NCBI GenBank assembly: GCA_964030785.1
Contig: OZ034975.1
Location: 1-64,000, forward strand
Direction of reading: 5' to 3'
Length of the DNA stretch: 64,000 nucleotides
Origin: Siderastrea siderea
Lineage: Eukaryota; Cnidaria; Anthozoa; Scleractinia; Rhizangiidae
Part shown: piece after piece, positions 48,601 through 57,600 of the stretch
Layout of the letters: each line of letters opens with the position of its first letter
How positions within the stretch are numbered: the stretch's first letter is position 1
Made by a program: the position numbers and the translations under genes
The notes under the pieces: generated by a model
What the model saw: the letters and a program-made list of their open reading frames with translations, nothing else
Databases searched by the model: none
Told to the model about the DNA's origin: nothing

Positions 48601-51600
48601 CATGTAGGGCTGTGTATATCTGTGTATAGTTAAGTATAACTGTGTATAGCTATGTATAGCCATGTATAGCTGTGTATAGCCATGTATGGCTGTGTATAGT
48701 CATGTAGGGCTGTGTATAGCCATGTATAGCTGTGTATAGCTATGTATGGATGTGTATAGCCATGTAGGGCTGTGTATTGTTATGTAGGGCTGTGTATATC
48801 TAGGTATAGCTGTGTATAGCTATGTATAGCCATGTATGGCTGTGTATAGCCATGTATAGCTATGTATAGCTGTGTATAGCCATGTATAGCCATGTATAGC
48901 CATGTAGGACTGTGTATAGTCATGTAGGGCTGTGTATAGTCATGTAGGGCTGTGCATAGCTGTGTTTAGTTATGTGTAGCTGTGTATAGCTACGGATAGC
49001 CATGTATAGCTGTGTATAGCTATGTATGGATGTTTATAGCCATGTATAGCTGTGTATAGCCATGTAGGGCTGTGTATTGCTATGTAAGACTGTGTATAGC
49101 TATGTATAGCCATGTATGGCTGTGTATAGCCATGTATGGCTGTGTATAGTAATGTATGGCTGTTTATAGTCATGTATAGCTATGTATAGCTGTGTATAGT
49201 CATGTAGGACTGTTTATAGTCATGTAGGGCTGTGTATAGCTGTGAAAAGCTCTGTATAGCTCGGTATAGCTGTGTATAGCCATGTATGGCTGTGTATAGT
49301 CATGTGTGGCTGTGTATAGTCATGTATAGCTATGTATAGCCAGGTAGGGATGTGTATAGTCATGTAGGGCTGTGTATAGCTATGTATAGCTGTGTATGGC
49401 TATATATAGCTGTGTGTAGCCATTTAGGGCTGTGTATAGTAATGTATGGCTGTGTAGCGCCATGTGTAGCTATTTATAGCTGTGTATAGCCATGTAGGTG
49501 TGTATAGTCATGTAGGGCTGTGTATATCTATGTATAACTGTGTATAGCTATGTATATCCCTTCCTATGTTTATGCCGATATTAGATTAAGTCAAACCACC
49601 ATATGACAGTTACACCACGTACCTACCGTTTCTTTGATTGTTTTCTTAGAATTGATTTAGTTATAAGTTAATTTGAACAAGATCCTGTCTCTCTTAATCC
49701 TGACTTTCTTCACTCGGGGCCTTAATAATATAAAGGGGCTCAATTGGATTTTGATGATGGGTTGCACAATGATAATTACATTCTTACTTGCCCACAGTTA
49801 ATTTATATAATTATTATAAGTCAAAGAAAAAAAGCAGTTGTTAAATTTATGGTTTTGCAAGTTTATAATCTAATTGCATTGTATCCATGACTACTTTAGA
49901 TTATGATGCACCACTGTCTGAAGCTGGAGATACTACGCCAAAATATAATGCGCTAAGAAATGTTTTGAAAAAGCATGCTCCAAAACATTCCTGTGAGTAG
50001 ATCATTTAATAATTAAAATGAAGTGTTTAATGTCTACTTGTGTAATGATACAAAGGGTTAACTTAACCACATTTACTTATTTTGATTGAAACTTGACTTG
50101 TAAATTAATTAAAAAGCATGCTCCAAAACATTCCTGTGAGTAGATCATTCAAGAATTAAAATGAAGTGCTTAATGTCTACTTGTGTAATGGCACAAAGGG
50201 TTAACTACCACAATTACTTATTTTGATTGAAACTTGACTTCTAAATTAATTGGTGCTAATTTGAACCCGTTGTTTACCTGAGCCCAGCAGTGGTAGCCTG
50301 AGTATCGAGGTCCCCTTTCCCCCCTCCACCTCCCCTTCAAGGGCCTGATACTCAGGCTACAGCAATGGTTACTGTAATTTTGATCTTAACTACTGAAAGC
50401 CTTAATTATTCTTTAACAAAATAAGGCTTAAATTTCACTCTTTTCATCTGTAGTTGAAATCTTTACTAAAGTGAGTCTGCAGTATACATGCCATCTTTCG
50501 TTAGTCTGTCCTACAGGTTTGTCTGTTTGAAGCTCCTTTTTCTCTTTAAGACTGTGAGTGAGAGAGTGAACTTATATATTGTACTGCTATGTACTAAGTA
50601 CCATGGTGGTTCAATATGTTGTTCATGAATCTAAGTCAGAACACCTATCCATCAATAAGAATCAGTTACATAGATTTGTGTTCAAATGAATGGCAAACAT
50701 CAAGTAAACTGTAGTACAATGTACCTCAATTAACTGCTAGGGGCATTTTATAATTTTCAAACTTGACCTTCTAGACCTACAGTGTAGCAATTATATGAGA
50801 AAAAAATTCTAACCCCCTTTCTAAACAATGCAATTATGAACAAAAGGCTAATTGTTGTATTATGTGTGACAGTATGGTCATCCAATTAAAAGTATTAAAG
50901 GATGATGATGGAAAGTTAGCACTGGGTATCAAGAAAAATACCATTCACACATTTTTTTTCAGTTCCTAAAGACCTTCCTGCAGTTCCCAAAAACTCTTCA
51001 AAGAAGGCTTATGGTAAGGTTCATGAAGAGTTTGTTCATTGTCGTAACACTGAGCATTTTGGATGATGTATGAATATAACATTTAACATCATCAGACAAT
51101 TTCAAGAGGCCAAAACGTTTGTCCAGCGTCTCTTGGTATTTTCTGTAGCCATTGCGATCAAAGGTTTGGATCTTTTGGAAAATTAAACAAATGAATACAA
51201 CTCTGTTTCCATGACTGTCTAAGTTTTCTCTCTGGTTTCGTCAAGGAAGACGGCAGTAAACATTTGAGTCGGAACTCATCTCAAATGAAATCAGTGAAGA
51301 AATCTCTTTTTTAAAAAGAAAATTACCGCTTATCTCTCTCTGTAAGTTTGTGCAAAAAAAGCGCTTGCAATAAAAGATATTTTTTGTTTATCCTAAAATG
51401 CCTTGTTTTGATGTTTAGGTACCCGTTTTAAATCCGTGCGTCCACCATTTGTGAATACGGTGTAATATAATCCAACTTGACATACTCAACAAACCGCACT
51501 CATTGGCGGACAGAATCTCCACTGCTTGACACAACTCTACAAACGCAACGACCCTTACCAACTAGACAAACTCAACAAACCTCACTCACTAGCAGACGAA

Positions 51601-54600
51601 ATGTTGCAGACCTTGACACAACTCGACGAAGAACACAACGAGCCTTACTAAATCGATCAACAATCCTTACATACTATAAGACAGTACGAACCCCACCAAG
51701 CGAACCAACTAGACAAACTTGACCAACCGGCAAAGCATCTCAACGACTCGACAAAGTCAACGGACGGATTTCACCGAACACTGTAACCTCGGCAAATGAC
51801 CAAACTCCACCGACTCTACTAGCAATTTTTTAGACGATCTTAACTCTTTCGCCATTTTATTTTCATCTATGAGAATTTTATTCTTCCGAAAGATTAAACC
51901 TTCAACCCTGTAGACTCCCTGATTGGCTTTACTCAAAAGGTAGTGAGACCAATTTTTTGCAATTGAATTATACAGTAATTGTTAAGTTTTGGGGTAAAGT
52001 TTAAAGGGGTGCCTTGTTAAAGCTTGCACTGTATTTAGAGGGGCTCTGTCACCGTGATTTTCAAGTCCGGTTTTCGGGAGAAGAATCTTCTGAAAAATAT
52101 TTCATATACCTTTTCTCGTACACGAAATGTTCCTGGGACATTAGTAGAAAGAAATCGAAAGTTTTCTCAAAGGGAGAACAAACCATAGTCAGTTTCTGGA
52201 GATTTTGCCAAGAAACTAAGGAGAAACTTTAGCCTAATATTTTCAAGTTGCAATCGTTTTCATCCCAGCGATCTGCTGCCAAACGGAGGTAATTGTAGTT
52301 TCACTGAAGTTTCAGAGAACTGTTAGAGTAATTTTAAACTCCACTGAACCAGTATTTTGGGGTTTCCTCCGGTTGCAATATCTCTTTTAGCTTTTTACAG
52401 CACTCCTAAAATGGGTGACAGTGCCCCTTTAAGGTTAGCGATTTTTTTAGCATATGAAATGGTCACCAAAATGCGCTCGTTAGTGAAAGAGATGAAATTT
52501 TGACTAACTTAACCAGGGCAATTGAAGGCACATTAAAAAGTAGTCGTGATTACAAAACCTGCACGGAAAAAACGGTGTTTGCCTGTGGGGAATACACAGT
52601 GGAAGTTTTGCTTATTAAGTCGTCGAGTTGGTCGAGCTGGTCTAACCGTTGTATGTCCGTCTAGTTGTTGAGTCGTGTCGTGCAACGAAGGAAATGGAAA
52701 ACTGAGAAATAAGACTAGACTAACGAATAAGAGATATCACAACACAGCACAACACATCACATCACATCACAACACAACACAACACAACAACACACAACAA
52801 CACACACAACACAACACAACACAAGACGACGCAATACAAGCAAGACAGACAACAAAACGCAACAAAATGCAACGCAACACAACCAGTCGAGGTAACGTCG
52901 AGCTCGACCAAAAACTCCACGGAAAAAATTGGTCAAAAAACGCTGCACATATGATCTGGGGAGCTTCCTCAAGATCATGTTTCTCCTCCTTATAGTGGAT
53001 GTGAATTTAAGGTTACTCCGGACCTTCGCGGGTGTCCTTGGGGAATACATTCGTTTGTGCGCCATTTTAAAGGAAAACACGGCAAACTATATATCGTTGG
53101 AAAGCTAAGAAATGTAGATTTAGGGAAAAAGTATAAATTGCCGGTTTCTTCAATTCTGCAAAGGAAAATCACAAACAACCACGAAAATGACCATATGTCA
53201 TTCAATTGAATTAATAGGGTATCAAATCCAAGCGCATTGGCAAAATAACTGCACAGTGTTAATCGCAAAGGATCAATCATCAAAAGTGTCTCAGTATTTT
53301 CCAATATTCTAACTGGTTATTTTTTAATTAATCTGTCAAATTCGAGCAGCAAAGAATACGCGATGGGCATTGCATTGAAGATCACCACGGGTGAAATATT
53401 ATAAATTTCAAAAATCTCCGACACACTTTTGTTTTACAATATCTAAGGAATGTTCAGGCCAAATTTCACAGAAATCTGCCGAATTTTGGTGCCCTGTTAA
53501 CTCATTTGTTTGATTGAATGACGCATGGTCATTTTTGCAATTTTCTTTTGTGAAATTAAAAAAACTGACAATTCATATTTTTTCCGAAATCTACATTTAT
53601 TGAGCTTTCCAACGATATATACTTTGTCGTGCTTTCCTTAAAATGGCGCACATACGAATTTTTTCCTGGAGGACACGGGAGGACACCCGCGAAGGTCCGG
53701 AGTAACCTTAAGTTTATTACCCGCTTGAATAAAATGTAGAGTTAAGCTTATGCAAGTATTCAAACAAAGGTATTTTTGCTGTTTTTTCTCCTGCACCATG
53801 CACAGTACATATTGCAATGCATGCATTGCAATCACAGATACATTTCTTTTTCCATGTGATTTGTTATGGCACAGGTTCGTTCTCTATTTTTTTTTCAGTG
53901 ATAATGTAACATAGCTTCAGTAAAATTAATTCATCATTTCTCTAATGTTGCCAAAGGCATATTTTATAGATGTTTGTTTTTTAAGTTTAATACATCACTC
54001 CACTCATAGTTGTGTAATGAATGACTTTCTAACTTCTGTAAATAACATAAAGTGATGCTTCATTACCTTTTATTTGCCACCCTGAACAGGAAAAGTTCAA
54101 ATTACTCAACGCATGCCTCTAAGTGACCTGCTAAAATATCATGTAAGTGAGTGATTATTAACCTGGATTACAACTTATGCTAACATCTGATCTCATCCCT
54201 CAATAGAACTGTAAAGTGCATTTGAACATAACAACAATGTTTATGTGTATGCTGTGCCATTTCTTATTACTAGACATCTGCCATAGTCTATGCAATTGAT
54301 CTGAATGACCAAATGGTCATAATAATTGATCTATGTATTGGAATCTGCACTGTGTAAATGTATTCCCATTTTACTAACCATGTCTTTGGGTACTTTTCCT
54401 CAGACGCCTATTGAAAGTGATAAGGTGATGCCCATGGAGCAACTACCCATTAACAATGATGGTGGACAGGGCTATGGCTTCATTCTCTACCAAACAGAGT
54501 TAACACAGTTTCCAAAAGAAATTTTAATCGAGAAAGTTCTAGACAGAGCACAGGTACTGGACATTTTGTACATTGCTTTCAAGACAGTTTAAATTAATTA

Positions 54601-57600
54601 GCTTCATTCTGTGTAGAAGATATCTTCCATGATAGGCTATGCAATTAATCGGAATGACTAAATTGTCATGCAGTGACTATTGTATCTACGTACATGGTGT
54701 TAGTTATGAAGTCATGAACTTGTTTTTTAGGGGACCAGGGATGGCTCAGTGGGTAGAGCACTTTCCTCCCACCAATGTGGTCCACGTTCAAATCTCAGAC
54801 ATGCAGTCATAAATTCCAGTTTGATCTAGAATTCAAGGGCCGCGGGTTTACTAGTCGCAAGCCGATGGTAAATATGCTACCTTCACTAAACTTTCTGACC
54901 AAGGTGCATGCACCTTTTTGAGCATTGATTATTATTCAGTAAAACCCATTTTCTAGCCACCTCAGGGCACAAAATTCTAGCCACATCAATTAATGTTAGT
55001 AGTGATATCACTGGAATAAAGGGGTCTTTGCATATGTGCACAACTGTTTGGTCCATTAGTAAATTCGTTTAGTGGCAAATTAATAAGGGGATGATATTAA
55101 CTGAATGGCTACGATATCAGGTTTCACTGTATAAACAAGGCTGATGGTTAATGCTCACTATTCCTTCTTAGGTGCTGCTTAACTCACTGCCAATTTATAC
55201 CTATGATGCCAGTCTGGAATACAAAAGTGCTGTTGAAATACAAGTGGACAAGAAAGTGGCTTCCTTGCTTAAAAAGCCCTATAAGCTGGAGATCTTGGTA
55301 GAAAACATGGGTCGCACGAATATTGGCTGGGAAATGAACAAGTTGAGAAAAGGTCACTTGACTAGCTATGTTTCTGTAACGGCTCTGCTAATTTTCCAAC
55401 AGTTTTTTCTTACAATAAATAATAAACAATTATTGGACGAGGTTGAGCAAAATATCTTGATTTGTCAATTATTTGCCGATGCCGAAGGCAGAGGCAAATA
55501 ATTGATCGTTCAAAACTTTAATATTCTGCACAAAAAATACAAAATTAGTAAATTCCGCTTTCGCCAATAATTAATTGCTTTAAAACGAATATACCAACTG
55601 ATTTGCCAAAAAGTACAACGTTCAAAAGGAAGATTCACAGTTTTTTCTTCAATTTTTTTTTGTCAAAAATCGCAGAAGTTCCGCACTTTACTGGCTTACT
55701 TGCCCGCTATTGAGTTTGAGCTCTGAACAGGTGACTAAACTGCGCACGAGCAGAATTATTCGAAGCAAAACAACTTCGCACCGTAATGCGCAAGAGCAGA
55801 CAATTATTCGTAGGCAGTTATTTGCAGTGACGTAATGGTCTCTCGGCCAATTAAAACGCCCGATAAAATAACGTGAATGATAATATTTTTTATGGTCATG
55901 TAGGGATTAGTGGAAAGGTGCAGATAAATGGTCAAACTCACACCAAGCACAGATGGAAAATCTTCTCACTGGAATTCAAGCCAGACATTTTATCAAGGTA
56001 AGATTTGTATTAGATTTTGAATTGTCACTAGAGGCTTCGTGAGTTCTGTACTTACAGGTAAAACAGAGATTGAATATTAAATAATTTTAAATGACAATAA
56101 CCCCTGGTGTTGTCTTATTAGTGGTTGGTTGGAATGTGAATGGTGACTGTTAATCTGATCTAGAGGTTAAGAATTAATGTCTGTAGTGTGCATAAGCACT
56201 TGTCTAATGGTGACGATGATGATGTAGATGGCAGTAGTGATGATTATGATAATAATAATAGTGATAGGCAAAGAAACGCCCATAGAAGTTTGGAAGAACA
56301 AGAAACTATGTTGAAAGTTACAGGCAAGTGCTTGCACTGCTTTTTGAAGTTGTCCCAAACGTCTGAGTGTTTCTATTTATTTTCTCCCAAACTTCTAGTC
56401 GATAATCCAAGGTTTTAGATCACCACAGAGTGTTTTTACTTAACCCGCGAAATAGATACTAAACTATTAGACAATTTCACTGTTCTCTCTTGTTTTCTTT
56501 TGACTATTAGACACTAATTGTTAGACATCGTTTCATGGGTTACGTAAAACCTTTCCAATAGAAAGGGACATTTCACGCGACCAGAGCATGCATTTACTTG
56601 CTAATAAGATTTACTGGCCATTTAACAGAATAAAGGACAAAGGAAAATGGCGTACTTTGTCAAAGAAACCGAAAAAAGTCCCATCCTTGTACATGGGAAC
56701 CTTTACAATAAATGAAGATCGTAAAGACACTTTCTTGCACATGAAAGACTGGACAAAAGGCGTGTGTTTTGTGAATGGACAAAACCTGGGAAGATATTGG
56801 ATAAAGGGCCCCCAGGAGACACTGTATGTTCCAGCACCCTGGCTAAAGAAAGGAATAAATGAGGTGGGTGAAACTTTTTGAGCAGTATCGGAAACTATCA
56901 GCTAAATCAGGGCCCAGTTGATCAAAGCATGATTAAGCTAACCCGGGATTGGGGTGAACTTTGATTCCAGTTTGATTACTAATCCATTAAGACTTTTCCA
57001 AAATACTTTTGCCCTTCAGTTTTGAGTTAGAGTTTTCTTTGCCTTTAGCTTAAAATTAGCATTTAAAAACATTTTCAATGAGCAAAATGAAAACCGCAGT
57101 TATTTTAAATCGTGGATTCAAGTTAATCATCTTTCGAACAACCTGCCCTAGAATTTCATTGCAAAAGCAAAAGAATGGATTTCTCTTAAAATGCCACATA
57201 CCAACTTGTAGAAAAAGAAGAAAATCGATTTTTACATTTACTGGCACAACTTGGTTATGTTAACGTGATCTTTCATGCGAAGAGTGTTGTGTTTACAAGG
57301 CGCATTGTTTGTGTGCCTATCGTGTCGAGCAATTAGGGTTCGCCATTCTCTTTGGCATTTCAGTTAGGTCATCATTAGTGGCTGGACGGTCTGTGTGACT
57401 ACAATCATAGATCAGTTGTACTTGTTTGTTACTGTTAACGGTTACATTTTAATTGATCACGTTTCCAAATGTTTACATTTTGTTATAATTAGTATAGAAT
57501 ATGTAGTCGTTTAGCAAGTGCCGCTTTAACTCGGAATAATATCTCACGTTGCGTTAACAAGTGATCAGCAGATGACTACACAATCATGTTGTGTTAAGTT

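Larger units (their letters stand above)
44955..49553 (-). repeat. Minisatellite, right arm of element D (inverted)
   Basis: Units reading TGTGTATAGC and CATGTATAGC or CATGTAGGGC, the reverse complement of the left arm but 2.5 times as long. It contains a 200-base assembly gap and higher-order duplications. Confidence 0.96.
40285..49625. mobile_element. Foldback element D, 9.3 kb, in intron 9, with 10-bp target duplication
   Basis: The ends form a terminal inverted repeat of at least 70 bp: TAGATACGTGGTGTAAC at 40,287 and, on the minus strand from 49,625, TAGGTACGTGGTGTAAC. Both continue through TGGTTTGACTTAATC and GGCATAAACATAGGAAG. Then come minisatellite arms (40,357-42,172 and, inverted, 44,955-49,553) around a core of 2.8 kb. 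CCGTTTCTTT directly flanks both ends, a perfect 10-bp duplication. Mutator-like elements make 8-11-bp duplications, and foldback versions of them are known, so that superfamily is the first guess. No transposase is visible. It forms 92% of intron 9. Confidence 0.9.

Noticed and set aside
40921..49173. Tyr/Thr/Ile/His-rich open frames up to 160 codons in the arms of element D
   Set aside because: They are translations of the CTATACACAG-type minisatellite and include frames running through the N gap.
54742..54800. Possible tRNA gene
   Set aside because: A and B boxes are present, but I could not complete the acceptor and anticodon stems and the sequence continues as a SINE body.
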